A stretch of 64,000 nt of DNA from Marinomonas pollencensis (GTDB lineage: Bacteria > Pseudomonadota > Gammaproteobacteria > Pseudomonadales > Marinomonadaceae): the NCBI RefSeq assembly GCF_003387375.1, contig NZ_QUNG01000012.1, positions 31,447 to 95,446 on the forward strand. Reading direction: 5' to 3'. The position numbers were made by a program, and so were the translations under genes. Of the stretch, positions 19,777-28,806 are shown piece by piece. The notes below the pieces were generated by a model that saw only the letters and a program-made list of their open reading frames with translations, was not told the origin of the DNA and searched no databases. Numbering within the stretch: the stretch's first letter is position 1; each line of letters begins with the position of its first letter.

Positions 19777-19800
19777 ATACAACTGATATATCAGTTGTAT
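19777..19800. promoter_or_regulatory. Perfect 24-bp palindrome, candidate GntR operator
   Basis: Half site ATACAACTGATA is followed directly by its exact reverse complement TATCAGTTGTAT. It lies 30 bases upstream of the FAD oxidoreductase start and 87 bases upstream of the divergent GntR gene, the place expected for an operator acting on the catabolic operon. A TACAAT -10 box for the regulator is visible at 19831-19836. Confidence 0.8.
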
Positions 19801-19887
19801 GTTTGTTAATATACACTTTATTTTCTGTGGTACAATATTTAATCTGACATTTACAAGTCGAATGACCTAAGGTGCTAGGCGATAAAA

Positions 19888-20541
19888 ATGCAAGTCAATA
19901 ACCAGACAAATAAAACCGACGTGGCTTATAACCAGCTAGAAAGAATGATTATTTTCCGTGAGTTAACGCCTGGTAGCATGGTCAGCGAAAAGCAACTAGC
20001 AGAAAGTTTAGACTTAGGCAGGACGCCGGTACGTGAGGCGCTACAGCGTTTATCTTACGAAAGAATGGTAGAAATACATGCGCGTAGAGGCATACAGATC
20101 CCGCTCATTTCAGTAGAAAGTCAGCTAAAGATTCTTGAGATACGCCGTGATATTGAGGCGTTATGCGTGAAATACGCCGCAACGCGAGCGTCGATTGCTG
20201 AAAAACAAGAAATGCAGATGCTCGCGCTGAGTTTGCAAGAATGTGCGGAACAAAAAGACGACTACCGATATGCAGACTTACTGAAGCAGACTCATAAGTT
20301 ATTGGTGAGTGCGGCACAAAATGAATATTTGCAATTGGCTATGGCGCCTTTGCAGGGGTTGTCTCGGCGATTTTGGTTCGCTTTTAAGAATGATTCATCT
20401 GATTTGAAGCAAGGCGCAGCGCTGCATTCTGCGGTATTAAAGGCGGTGTGCCATACAGATGTGGAAGAAGCGATAGCCGCTTCTCATCAATTAAATGACT
20501 ATCTTACCGATGTCGCGTATCGAGCTATCCAGTCTCGTTAA
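19888..20541 (+). CDS. GntR family transcriptional regulator (FadR/FCD subfamily)
   Basis: A 217-residue regulator. The N-terminal winged helix-turn-helix (to about 75) contains the family hallmark PGSMVSEKQLAESLDLGRTPVREALQRL. The all-helical FCD ligand domain follows, with EIRRDIEALCVKYAA and a late ALHSAVLKAVCHTDVEEA segment; the metal-binding His positions expected in FCD (from QTHKLL and HSA/HQL) are partly visible. It is divergent from the FAD oxidoreductase-enolase-BCCT operon with a perfect palindrome between, so it most likely represses that operon until the substrate or an intermediate binds. Confidence 0.9.
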   Translation: MQVNNQTNKTDVAYNQLERMIIFRELTPGSMVSEKQLAESLDLGRTPVREALQRLSYERMVEIHARRGIQIPLISVESQLKILEIRRDIEALCVKYAATRASIAEKQEMQMLALSLQECAEQKDDYRYADLLKQTHKLLVSAAQNEYLQLAMAPLQGLSRRFWFAFKNDSSDLKQGAALHSAVLKAVCHTDVEEAIAASHQLNDYLTDVAYRAIQSR

Positions 20542-20572
20542 GGACTTTATCATCTTTTCAATAACGTTAAAT

Positions 20573-20608
20573 GGCCCCATGAAATAGGCTTTTCTGGGGC
20601 CTTTTTTA
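20573..20608. terminator. Terminator between GntR and DoxX genes
   Basis: GGCCCCA and TGGGGCC pair around a long loop and are followed by CTTTTTTATT. It is placed between two convergent genes; the T run favours the + direction. Confidence 0.7.
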
Positions 20609-20609
20609 T

Positions 20610-21029
20610 TTAGCGAGAGGAGATAGGTGCTTTTTTGCCTCGTCCCCATAGTACGAGCAAAGCCAATGAAATATACACAGCGTTCACTGGCAGTACGTTG
20701 AACTCTCCTCGCGATGAATGAAAGCAGATGGCGATCAATTGCAAAAGAACGCAGACCGCCGCAATGACGGTTAAGCGCGGAGCAATGCGTGTGAGGGATG
20801 GTAATATCAGTCCTAGGCCGCCGGCAAAATCAACGAGACCTAAAAAATGTACAAATGACAGAGGGTATTGTCCTGTCCAAGGCATCATTTCCGATAGTTG
20901 GTCGATAGGAATCATGGTTTTCATGACGCCGGCCATAACAAATACCCCAGCACCCAATAACTGGAAGATCCAAATGCTGATATTTAATGGTTTTGAAACT
21001 GTGTTGGGTGTAATTGCTGTACTAGACAT
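20610..21029 (-). CDS. DoxX family membrane protein
   Basis: A 139-residue protein with four hydrophobic helices. The segments QLLGAGVFVMAGVMKTM, HFLGLVDFAGGLGLILP and a late AVYISLALLVLWG match the DoxX-like family of small inner-membrane proteins. Their function is mostly unknown; some act with thiosulfate or thiol oxidation. It is divergent from a LysR regulator with about 106 bases between, which suggests that the regulator controls it. Confidence 0.82.
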   Translation of the reverse strand: MSSTAITPNTVSKPLNISIWIFQLLGAGVFVMAGVMKTMIPIDQLSEMMPWTGQYPLSFVHFLGLVDFAGGLGLILPSLTRIAPRLTVIAAVCVLLQLIAICFHSSRGEFNVLPVNAVYISLALLVLWGRGKKAPISSR

Positions 21030-21135
21030 GCTTTTTTCTCTGTAAAGTGGGTTCAGTTGGTATCAATGGGCGCTAGTATGCGAAGGCATTACATTTAAAA
21101 AAATCGGATATTTTCGAATAAGACATTCAATTAAT

Positions 21136-22050
21136 ATGACCAAGATGAACGCAATAACATTGGATCAGTTTTCTGTTTTTATGACGGTGGTGAAAGAGGG
21201 CAGTTTTGCGGCGGCGGCACGAAAGTTACATCGCGTTCAGTCTTCTATTACCTATACGGTGCAAAAATTAGAAGAGCAAAGTGGCGTGGTGCTTTTTGAT
21301 CGTTCTAGCTATCGGGTCTCTTTAACGGAAGCAGGCTATGCATTATTGCCTAGAATTAGTCGAATTTTAGAAGATTTCGCCGAGTTTCAAGTGCAAACAG
21401 AAACCATGACCCAAGGCGTAGAAGCAGAGCTTACCTTGGTGATAGACAATTTTTTATCTCTGTCGGTGATGACTCCCGCGTTAGAGAAATTTAAAGTCGC
21501 CTTCCCAAAGGTTCAGTTACGAATTAACACTGCTTGGGCTCAAGACGCGGTGCAGCAGCTAATCAATGGGGAAGCGGATTTAGGCGCGTTTTTTGGCAAT
21601 AAGAACTTACCAGCAGAGTTAGAGTATGAGGTCATAAAAGACATTGATCTGGTTGCTGTCGTCGCTCCGACGCACCCATTAGCACAGCTGCCCCCCGATA
21701 TTTCACGGGATGAATTGCGCGATCATTTGCAGATTATTGTGTCGAACCCTAAGTCGTCACGTGACTCCCCTGCGTTTGGTATTGTTGGGGTAAATCAATG
21801 GCGCGTAAATGAATCACGTCTGCGCTATAACTTGATTATGGCGGGTATAGGCTGGGGAAGTATGCCAAGGCCAATGGTGGCTGCCGAAATTGAGCGAGGT
21901 GAATTGGTTGAGCTGAAGCCGGCTCGTTGGGACTCTTCTGATCGCATGGCCAAAGTGGCTGCGGTGGTCGCAAAATGCCGTAGTAAAGCGATAGGTCCAG
22001 CCGCGACCTTCTTACGTAATGAAATTGCAGCGGTAGCAGAAACCAATTAA
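21136..22050 (+). CDS. LysR family transcriptional regulator
   Basis: The 304-residue protein has the LysR winged helix-turn-helix at the N-terminus (ITLDQFSVFMTVVKEGSFAAAARKL, then VQSSITYTVQKLEEQSGVVLFDRS, residues 8-60) and the substrate-binding domain after residue 90 (AELTLVIDNFLSL...). Divergent arrangement with the doxX-like gene is the classic LysR-target layout. The DNA-binding motif reads HRVQSSITYTVQKLE rather than the common NLSQPAVSRQIR, as in the AlsR/YhaJ-like branch. The effector cannot be told from sequence. A second in-frame ATG at 21145 is an alternative start. Confidence 0.9.
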   Translation: MTKMNAITLDQFSVFMTVVKEGSFAAAARKLHRVQSSITYTVQKLEEQSGVVLFDRSSYRVSLTEAGYALLPRISRILEDFAEFQVQTETMTQGVEAELTLVIDNFLSLSVMTPALEKFKVAFPKVQLRINTAWAQDAVQQLINGEADLGAFFGNKNLPAELEYEVIKDIDLVAVVAPTHPLAQLPPDISRDELRDHLQIIVSNPKSSRDSPAFGIVGVNQWRVNESRLRYNLIMAGIGWGSMPRPMVAAEIERGELVELKPARWDSSDRMAKVAAVVAKCRSKAIGPAATFLRNEIAAVAETN

Positions 22051-22094
22051 GACAGCTAAAAGTGGGTGTTGCTTGCTGGTCACTAAAGTAGTGT

Positions 22095-22125
22095 GCCGCC
22101 CGAGCCTTTCTAAGGTGCGGGCGGC
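22095..22125. terminator. Hairpin between convergent LysR and aroA genes
   Basis: Perfect 8-bp arms GCCGCCCG (22095-22102) and CGGGCGGC (22118-22125) with a 15-base loop lie between the two stops. The U tract is weak on both strands, so terminator function is likely but not certain. Confidence 0.55.
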
Positions 22126-22131
22126 TTACTA

Positions 22132-23409
22132 TTAGCTGGCTACCGTGTTGAACAACTCAAAGTAGGTCGGGAAGGTTTTTGAGGTACAACCTGGATCATT
22201 GATGGTGACTGGCGTGTCAGAAAAAGCAACCAGTGAGAAGCACATGGCAATGCGGTGATCATTGTAGGTGTCGATTGCCGCATGGTTTAGGGTGGCGACA
22301 GGCGTCACTGTAATAAAATCTTCCCCTTCAACCACATCGGCGCCGAGCTTTTTCAGTTCAGTTGCCATGGCGTACAAACGGTCTGTTTCTTTTACTCGCC
22401 AATTATAAATGTTACGAATGGTGGTTGGGCCTTTAGCAAACAAGGCGGTAGTGGCAATCGTCATGGCCGCATCTGGAATGTGATTCATGTCCATATCGAC
22501 GCCATTTAGCTCATTGTGTTCTGCTTCAATCCAAGTGGGGCCATAAGTGATCTTGGCACCCATTTGAGCAAGCACATCGGCGAATTTAACGTCACCTTGA
22601 ACGCTGTCACTGCCAACACCATGTACTTTGATCTTGCCACCTGCGATGGCTGCAGCGGCTAAAAAGTAAGATGCAGAAGAGGCATCCCCTTCTACCATTA
22701 TTTCGCCTGGACTCTGGTAAGTTTGTTGGCCTTTTACCACAAACGCTTGGTAGTTCTGGTTTTCGACCTCGACACCAAACTGTTTCATCGCATGCAAGGT
22801 GATGTCGATGTAAGGCTTAGACACCAGCTCGCCGTCGACTTTAATGGTTAAATCACCTTTGGCTAGTGGTGCACTCATCAACAGAGCGGTTAAGAATTGG
22901 CTAGAAATATTACCTTTGATGGATACTTCACCGCCCGCTAGGCCATTGGCTTTAATGCAAAGAGGCGGATAGTTTTGTTCACCTTCATAGCGAATGTCGA
23001 CGCCTAATGTTTGTAACGCGTCAACCAAATCACCAATAGGACGCTCGTGCATGCGGGGTTCGCCATGCAAATGAAATTCCCCTTCACCTAAGCAAAGAGC
23101 CGCAGTCAACGGGCGCATGGCAGTACCAGCATTGCCTAAGAATAAATCACCAAAGTCTGCCTTGATTGGCCCACCAAGCCCTTCCAAAATACAGCTAGTG
23201 CCTTGATCTTCTAAAGAATAGTTAACCCCTAACTGTTTTAAGCTGGCCAGCATGTGTTTGATGTCGTCACTGTCTAGTAAGTTAGTGATTTTGGTCGTGC
23301 CTGTGGCCAGGGTTGCCAGTAGCAAAATACGATTTGATAGGCTTTTTGAGCCAGGAATTTGAATTTCGCCATTGGCGTGAGACAGGGGGCCAAGTGTGAT
23401 TGAGTTCAT
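22132..23409 (-). CDS. aroA: 3-phosphoshikimate 1-carboxyvinyltransferase (EPSP synthase)
   Basis: AroA transfers enolpyruvate from PEP to shikimate 3-phosphate, the sixth step to chorismate. Key motifs: [22 protein letters not shown] near the start (PEP/shikimate-binding Lys), [18 protein letters not shown] with the Ala of the glyphosate-sensitive loop, and [15 protein letters not shown] near the end. The 425-residue length fits class I enzymes. The start at 23409 begins MNSITLGPL as in homologues; the longer reading to 23496 overlaps the neighbouring regulator. It lies 61 bases downstream of the RpiR gene on the same strand. Confidence 0.95.
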   Translation of the reverse strand: MNSITLGPLSHANGEIQIPGSKSLSNRILLLATLATGTTKITNLLDSDDIKHMLASLKQLGVNYSLEDQGTSCILEGLGGPIKADFGDLFLGNAGTAMRPLTAALCLGEGEFHLHGEPRMHERPIGDLVDALQTLGVDIRYEGEQNYPPLCIKANGLAGGEVSIKGNISSQFLTALLMSAPLAKGDLTIKVDGELVSKPYIDITLHAMKQFGVEVENQNYQAFVVKGQQTYQSPGEIMVEGDASSASYFLAAAAIAGGKIKVHGVGSDSVQGDVKFADVLAQMGAKITYGPTWIEAEHNELNGVDMDMNHIPDAAMTIATTALFAKGPTTIRNIYNWRVKETDRLYAMATELKKLGADVVEGEDFITVTPVATLNHAAIDTYNDHRIAMCFSLVAFSDTPVTINDPGCTSKTFPTYFELFNTVAS

Positions 23410-23470
23410 TATAAGGTCCGTTAGATGTTTACATGTTTTTGTGTGCTGACAATGGGTCACGCACCGCTGT

Positions 23471-24376
23471 TTATTCGTTATCGCTAAAGTCGTCAATCAG
23501 GGCGCCATTGTTAAGGGCTGCCATGTCGAGTTCATTGAGCGTTTGATAGGCATTTTCGATCGTTTGAATGCGCTCATTAGCGCTGTCATAACTTTCTTGA
23601 TAAACACTGCTTGCGAGCATGCTGATTAGGTTCATTACACTGGCGTAGGAGTCAAAGGCAGAAACGCCACGTACGACACAAGGAAAGTGTAAGTCACTGA
23701 TTTCATGAGGGTTAGCGTCTGCGTGATCAGTAATGTAGAGTAACCGGAGGCCTTTTTGGCGTAGGCTAATCATGACATTTTTTAACCAAGAGGGGCGACG
23801 TCGTACGCCCATAATGATGATCACATCTTCACGAGTAAAGCCTGCAATTTCTTCGCCTAAGGTCTGTCCAGGCAGCGGCAGTAATTGTACTCCTGAGCGA
23901 CATTGAGTGAGTTGTTGGCGAAGGTGTAAGCCCAATGCATGGTTGTTGCGATAGCCAATAATATAGACCTTGTCAGCACGGCTAATCCAGCGTACGGCTG
24001 TTTGGTAATCTTGGCTATTAATGGACTCCAAAGTGCGACGGATATTGCTTTGATCGCAGGTCACATAATCCTGAAAAAGCGTTGAAAGCGAACGGTTTTC
24101 TGGCTGTTTTTCAGCAATAGGGGTCCCCCAGCGACGGGCGGCTCGAACTTGTTTTTTGACTTCGCTGAAGTCTTTGTAGCCCAAGCGCTGTAACAAGCGG
24201 GTGACGGCGGATTTAGAGACATCAGCCAGCTTTGCAAGCTCAGTAGCAGAATACGTTGCTATATCACCCTGGTGATTCAAAATGCAGGCCGCTAGCTTCT
24301 GCTGAGTAGGCGAAAGCTGGTCATAAATAAGCTTAATTCGTTGTTCTATAGATTGGTCTTGCATCTTTTGAGTCAT
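23471..24376 (-). CDS. MurR/RpiR family transcriptional regulator
   Basis: The 301-residue protein has an RpiR-type helix-turn-helix N-terminus ([54 protein letters not shown], residues about 21-75) and a SIS domain from about 120 ([20 protein letters not shown], then [12 protein letters not shown]). SIS-domain regulators bind phosphosugars, but the ureide cluster lies next door, and RpiR-type regulators of purine or allantoin use are known in proteobacteria. It is divergent from allantoicase with 198 bases between. A long inverted repeat in that gap is a candidate site. Confidence 0.9.
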   Translation of the reverse strand: MTQKMQDQSIEQRIKLIYDQLSPTQQKLAACILNHQGDIATYSATELAKLADVSKSAVTRLLQRLGYKDFSEVKKQVRAARRWGTPIAEKQPENRSLSTLFQDYVTCDQSNIRRTLESINSQDYQTAVRWISRADKVYIIGYRNNHALGLHLRQQLTQCRSGVQLLPLPGQTLGEEIAGFTREDVIIIMGVRRRPSWLKNVMISLRQKGLRLLYITDHADANPHEISDLHFPCVVRGVSAFDSYASVMNLISMLASSVYQESYDSANERIQTIENAYQTLNELDMAALNNGALIDDFSDNE

Positions 24377-24460
24377 AGTAATTCGCGAATAAACAAATAA
24401 TGAAGGAAAACGCGGCGACAGGGAAGTCTTTACGCCAAGTTAGTGCTTGATTCGCCATTT

Positions 24461-24483
24461 AAAGATCCAAAAATTTTATCTTT
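24461..24483. promoter_or_regulatory. Inverted repeat between RpiR and allantoicase genes, candidate operator
   Basis: AAAGAT and ATCTTT are separated by 11 AT-rich bases that partly continue the symmetry. The site lies 85 bases from the RpiR start and 92 bases from the allantoicase start. A second short palindrome CAATATATTG lies at 24509-24518. Confidence 0.5.
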
Positions 24484-24574
24484 TATTATTCTGAAACAGA
24501 TGTATTATCAATATATTGTTAAATCATAATTTGTCCAGAATAGCGTTTGTTCTGTGCGTCTGTAAGGAGTGTTC

Positions 24575-25561
24575 ATGTCTCAATCTGTTGCCGTTTGGCA
24601 TGGTGTTAATCTAGCGTCAGAGCGACTGGGTGCAAAAGCACTGTATGCCAATGATGACTTTTTCGCCCCCAAAGAGAGGATGTTGCAAGACAGTGATCCG
24701 GTTTTTATCGCCGGTAAATACGATGAGAATGGTAAATGGATGGATGGCTGGGAAACTCGCCGAAAGCGTGAGCAAGGCTATGATTATTGCGTTGTTCAGC
24801 TGGCCGTATCCGGGCGGATTAATAAGGTTGAGATTGATACTCGCCACTTTACTGGTAATTATGCCCCAGCGGCAATGTTAGAGGCTTGTCGTTGTTCTAG
24901 CATGCCAACAGAAGAGACCCAATGGACCGCGATTACTGACACGGTTGCGTTAGAAGGAAACAGTCAAAAGTGGGTGGATATTGCCAGCAATGAGGTTTAT
25001 ACCCATGTCCGTTTGAATATTTATCCTGATGGCGGCGTGGCTCGGTTACGGGTATACGGTCAACCAGAAGTGGAGTGGCAAGGGTTAGAGGGGCAAGCTG
25101 TAGACCTGTTCGCGATGGCTGTAGGAGGGCATGCCATTGAGGCGAACGATGAGCATTTTGGTAGTAAGCATAACCTTAATTTACCTGGCAGAGGCATCAA
25201 TATGGGGGATGGCTGGGAGACTCGCCGCCGCCGTGAGCCTGGCAATGATTGGGTGATATTAGCCTTAGGTCATCGGGGTGAAATCGATGAGGTTATTATC
25301 GATACGGCTTATTTTAAAGGTAACTTTGCTGACGCTTGTTCTATTCAAGTTGCCGATGTTGGCGCTTTACCAGAAACGACTTTGGCCGCGCAAAGTTTGT
25401 ATTGGCAAGAGTTATTACCAAAGTCCAAGCTAGGAGCAGACCAAGAACACAGGTTTAGGGAAGCGTTAGCGAAAGTTGGGCCAATTACCCATTTACGGGT
25501 CAATATTTTCCCTGACGGGGGGATTAGCCGGATTCGTGTGATCGGTAAACCAGTTTTTTAG
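24575..25561 (+). CDS. alc: Allantoicase
   Basis: Allantoicase hydrolyses allantoate to ureidoglycolate and urea, a step of purine ring breakdown in the cytoplasm. The 328-residue protein shows the family's internal duplication: each half has a jelly-roll domain with an N-D-x-F-(F/G) start and a DGWETRR(K/R)RE segment, at about residues 20-65 and 200-225. ATG 24575 has AAGGAG six bases upstream; GTG 24569 lies in that site. ureidoglycolate lyase follows after eight bases. No uricase or allantoinase is in the window, so earlier steps must be coded elsewhere. Confidence 0.93.
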   Translation: MSQSVAVWHGVNLASERLGAKALYANDDFFAPKERMLQDSDPVFIAGKYDENGKWMDGWETRRKREQGYDYCVVQLAVSGRINKVEIDTRHFTGNYAPAAMLEACRCSSMPTEETQWTAITDTVALEGNSQKWVDIASNEVYTHVRLNIYPDGGVARLRVYGQPEVEWQGLEGQAVDLFAMAVGGHAIEANDEHFGSKHNLNLPGRGINMGDGWETRRRREPGNDWVILALGHRGEIDEVIIDTAYFKGNFADACSIQVADVGALPETTLAAQSLYWQELLPKSKLGADQEHRFREALAKVGPITHLRVNIFPDGGISRIRVIGKPVF

Positions 25562-25569
25562 GGGGAGAG

Positions 25570-26097
25570 ATGGTACTTATTCCAGAACCATTAACAGCGA
25601 AGGCATTTGCCCCTTTTGGGGATGTCATTGAAGCCAATGAGGCTGCAAGGTCTTTCCTAATTAATGGTGGGACCACAGAACGCTTTCATGATTTGGCGGT
25701 GGTGACCGCCGAAGCGGAAGGGCAAGCCGGACATGAAGCCGCCCGAGTTGGTATTAGTGTATTTCGTGGGCAAGCTAGAACTTTCCCGTTAACCATTGGG
25801 ATGCTCGAAAGACATCCGAAAGGGTCGCAGGCCTTTATGCCGTTACAAGACCAGGCTTATTTTGTGGTTGTTGCCCCTCAGGGCGAGAACGATAAGCCTG
25901 ACCTTGGGGGCTTAAGGCTCTTTTATGCGAGTTCAAAACAAGGGGTGAATTATCATCAGGGGACTTGGCATCATCCGTTGTTGGCGTTATCCGATAATGC
26001 TGATTTTTTGGTTGTAGATCGTATTGGTGGCGGCCCTAATTGTGATGAATTTTTCTTTCCAGATGATGACCCAATTACAATTGATGCGGCTCTATAA
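25570..26097 (+). CDS. allA: Ureidoglycolate lyase
   Basis: AllA splits ureidoglycolate into glyoxylate and urea, the step after allantoicase. The 175-residue cupin-like protein contains FAPFGDVIE near the start, ISVFRGQARTFPLTIGMLERHPKGSQAFMPL with the substrate-site residues, and the GVNYHQGTWHHPLLAL motif near residues 125-140. It starts eight bases after the alc stop with GGGGAGAG as ribosome-binding site, so the two form an operon. The pair produces two urea and one glyoxylate per allantoate. Confidence 0.93.
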   Translation: MVLIPEPLTAKAFAPFGDVIEANEAARSFLINGGTTERFHDLAVVTAEAEGQAGHEAARVGISVFRGQARTFPLTIGMLERHPKGSQAFMPLQDQAYFVVVAPQGENDKPDLGGLRLFYASSKQGVNYHQGTWHHPLLALSDNADFLVVDRIGGGPNCDEFFFPDDDPITIDAAL

Positions 26098-26222
26098 CGT
26101 GTGCTGATGTGTGGCATCGTAAGGTATTCAAAGGAGCAGGAATCGGCGGTAGGCATTTGCGGTGAACAGGAGATGGCTTAGAATATAGGGATGTTTTCAA
26201 AAATAAGAAAGGAAGTTCTGTT

Positions 26223-27122
26223 ATGCGCCATCAATACCATCCGTTAGGGTTTGAGGGATCTCGAATTGCTCAAGGCTTCTGGCGTTGTCTAGAATGGCAA
26301 ATGTCACCAGCGCAACGCTTGGGGTTTATTGAGGCTTGCTTAGCACTGGGTGTCACCACGTTTGATCATGCGGATATTTATGGTAAATATCAGTGTGAGG
26401 CTCTGTTTGGCGAGGCATTGGCTTTAAAACCTGCGTTACGAGATAAGATGGAGATAGTGACTAAGTGTGGCGTGCGAATGCCCGCGGAGCATCGTCCTGA
26501 TATTGCATTGCATCGATATGACTACCGCAGTAAGCATATTATTGACAGTGTGGATGCTTCATTAGCGGCTTTACAATGTGACTATATAGACACCTTATTA
26601 CTGCATCGTCCCAGCCCATTAATGGATGCGGATGAAGTGGCTCAAACACTCGACTACTTATTTACACTGGGTAAAGTAAAACATTTTGGTGTGTCTAATT
26701 TTACCGCTTCCCAGTTTGATTTATTACAGTCTCGTCTTGATGCGCCTTTGGTTGTGAATCAGTTGGAGTTGTCGCCACTGGCTCTACAGCACTTTTTAGA
26801 TGGTACGCTAGATCATGCACAGCAACATGCGGTAACGCCGATGGCGTGGTCTCCTTTTGCTGGAGGGGCGTTATTCACAGGAACAGATGAAAAGACAGTA
26901 AGGGTACAAGCTGTGCTGAAAACCATTGCGCAAGCACATGGAGTATCACAAGACCAAGTGGCTATCGCTTGGCTATTGCGCCATCCATCTGGCATTTGTC
27001 CTGTGTTAGGCTCGGGAAATATAGAGCGTCTTGAGCGCGCCGCTGATGCGACGAGGCTATTGTTGAGCGATGATGATTGGTTTCGTATTTGGATCGCCTC
27101 CCAAGGTCAGCCTGTTCCATAG
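26223..27122 (+). CDS. Aldo/keto reductase (YdhF-like)
   Basis: A 299-residue NADPH-dependent oxidoreductase with the AKR barrel. The catalytic set is visible: Asp and Tyr in FDHADIYGKY (near 48-57), Lys in EIVTKCGVR, and His in DTLLLHRPSPLM. FGVSNFT and an NADPH phosphate-binding end near PVLGSGNIERLERA complete the pattern. It is most like E. coli YdhF. The gap of 125 bases from allA, with its own AAGGAAG site, suggests a separate unit; no role in ureide breakdown is implied. The true substrate is unknown. Confidence 0.88.
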   Translation: MRHQYHPLGFEGSRIAQGFWRCLEWQMSPAQRLGFIEACLALGVTTFDHADIYGKYQCEALFGEALALKPALRDKMEIVTKCGVRMPAEHRPDIALHRYDYRSKHIIDSVDASLAALQCDYIDTLLLHRPSPLMDADEVAQTLDYLFTLGKVKHFGVSNFTASQFDLLQSRLDAPLVVNQLELSPLALQHFLDGTLDHAQQHAVTPMAWSPFAGGALFTGTDEKTVRVQAVLKTIAQAHGVSQDQVAIAWLLRHPSGICPVLGSGNIERLERAADATRLLLSDDDWFRIWIASQGQPVP

Positions 27123-27166
27123 GGTGTAGTGTCTAATACGGTCGTTTTTAGGCCGTTTAATCAATA

Positions 27167-27198
27167 GCCGTTTAAGGGTGACTTAAGCGGCTTTTTTG
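27167..27198 (+). terminator. Terminator after the aldo/keto reductase gene
   Basis: GCCGTTTAAG and CTTAAGCGGC pair (one mismatch) around a five-base loop and run into CTTTTTTG. Confidence 0.9.
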
Positions 27199-27323
27199 TC
27201 TCTGATAGTTTGCCTTTGCAAGGTTTTTTATGGAAAGAGGTAATGTGCATAATAGGTGTAAAAATAAAGTACGTTAGTTGGGAACTTATCTAAATACCTA
27301 TGGTCAGTTACAAGGTAAAAGAA

Positions 27324-27342
27324 TGGTAATAATAATTACTCG
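27324..27342. promoter_or_regulatory. Fur-box-like site upstream of the DUF4856 gene
   Basis: Bases 27324-27338 match the 7-1-7 Fur consensus TGATAATnATTATCA at about 11 of 14 fixed positions, with GTAAT-N4-ATTAC as its symmetric core. It lies about 70 bases upstream of a secreted-protein gene that leads into a ferric-iron ABC transporter. This is a match by eye only. Confidence 0.45.
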
Positions 27343-27408
27343 CGTTTGTTATGCGGTTTTTATTGCCACACCATACTTAACTTTTTTTAATCTCACTGGG
27401 TAACGGTT

Positions 27409-28776
27409 ATGAAAAAAACAATATTAGCGGCTTTTATTGGTGCGAGCGCATTGTCATTGCAAGCACAGACTTACGATTTTCCTGTGTCACTGCCTGACTA
27501 TCAGGGAGAGGCGACATCGTCGGTGGCCTATGGCGGTCAAATAGCACGCCATGCATTGCATAATTCCCTGAAAAAAGCATCGAAAAGCGGCGATCTAGCT
27601 TTAATGGAAGGGTATTTTTCAAGTAAGCAAGCAGGCTTAGAGATTCTGGATCCAGTGAGTAAAAAAGGCTTTCCCATAAAGCAATCTCATATTGATGAAC
27701 TGGCCACTGGCAAAGACCTAATGTCGAGTGCTTATCCAGGCATTATTACTGGCTGGCCTGGTAATCTAACGGGGCAAGAAGTACTTCAGCAGATGGTGAC
27801 CAATGCGGCTAAAACAAAAGGCGGTTATGATCCAGTCAATGGGTATGATTATACTCAGCTCATTTCAAAGTTTGCCATGGGCGCGGTGTTTTATAACAAA
27901 GCGGTAAACGATTACCTCGATGAGAAACTGGCGGCTGATGTGAAGCCAAACGATAAGCCTTATCGTGAAGGCGCACCTTATACTGGTAAAGAGCACGTTT
28001 GGGATGAAGCTTTTGGCTACTTTGGTGCACCGGCGAATAGCTTAGCTTTGACTCCGCAAGAAGTGCTACAGATTGTGAAACAGAACCCTGAATATCTTGC
28101 CGAGGCGGATGCCAACCAAGATGGGGTGGTGGATTTAACCACAGAGATGGCTTTTGCCCATGCATATTATGCGGCAAGCATTGATGCTAGCGGTAATACA
28201 GACTACTTCCATACTATTGTGCAAGCCTTTGTAGATGGCCGTAAACTGATCCAAAATGCGCAAGGAAAAGCATTAAGTATCACGCAGCGTGAAGCGTTAA
28301 AAGGTTACGCCAAAGTGATCGCAGATGCTTGGCAACAAGTGATCGCAGAAGCGGCGTTTAAATACGCAGGCAGTGTTTATCAAGACTTGGAAAAATTGGC
28401 GATTATCGAAGAAGCGAATGGCGATGTGAAGAAAACCTACCGTAATTATGTGAAGCATTGGGGGGAGTTAAAAGGCTTTGCCTTGTCTTTGCAAGCGGCT
28501 GGTCGCGACCTTGGAGCAGCACAGCCTCAGCTTAATCGCTTGATTGGTTTTAGCCCTGTGTTGTTTGGTGATGCACAGGTGGTAGCGGCAAATGGCGAAG
28601 GTGGCTTTATCCAATCTGGTTCAATTGCCATGCAAGAATACAAGTTGAACATGATAAAGGTACAAAACCTTCTGAGCGAAAAATTTGCGCTAAATGCCAA
28701 GCTGAATGATAAAACAGGTGGCATGGATGATGTGTTGAAACTATTGCAATCGGCCCCAAGTGTAGAGAACGACTAG
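27409..28776 (+). CDS. Secreted DUF4856-type protein
   Basis: A 455-residue protein with a signal peptide ending near residue 20 (SLQA/QTYDFP). The mature start YDFPVSLPDYQGEATSSVAYGGQIARHAL and the block TGKEHVWDEAFGYFGAP (about 192-208) resemble the DUF4856 family, whose role is unknown; I recall this family rather than having searched it. The C-terminal 200 residues are helical. A calcium-loop-like stretch DANQDGVVDLTTE lies at 234-246. A Fur-like site precedes the gene and a ferric-iron transporter follows two genes later, so a role in iron uptake or handling at the cell envelope is an inference. Confidence 0.65.
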   Translation: MKKTILAAFIGASALSLQAQTYDFPVSLPDYQGEATSSVAYGGQIARHALHNSLKKASKSGDLALMEGYFSSKQAGLEILDPVSKKGFPIKQSHIDELATGKDLMSSAYPGIITGWPGNLTGQEVLQQMVTNAAKTKGGYDPVNGYDYTQLISKFAMGAVFYNKAVNDYLDEKLAADVKPNDKPYREGAPYTGKEHVWDEAFGYFGAPANSLALTPQEVLQIVKQNPEYLAEADANQDGVVDLTTEMAFAHAYYAASIDASGNTDYFHTIVQAFVDGRKLIQNAQGKALSITQREALKGYAKVIADAWQQVIAEAAFKYAGSVYQDLEKLAIIEEANGDVKKTYRNYVKHWGELKGFALSLQAAGRDLGAAQPQLNRLIGFSPVLFGDAQVVAANGEGGFIQSGSIAMQEYKLNMIKVQNLLSEKFALNAKLNDKTGGMDDVLKLLQSAPSVEND

Positions 28777-28806
28777 CCTATTTAAGGTGAATTCGTCTCC
28801 TCATTG

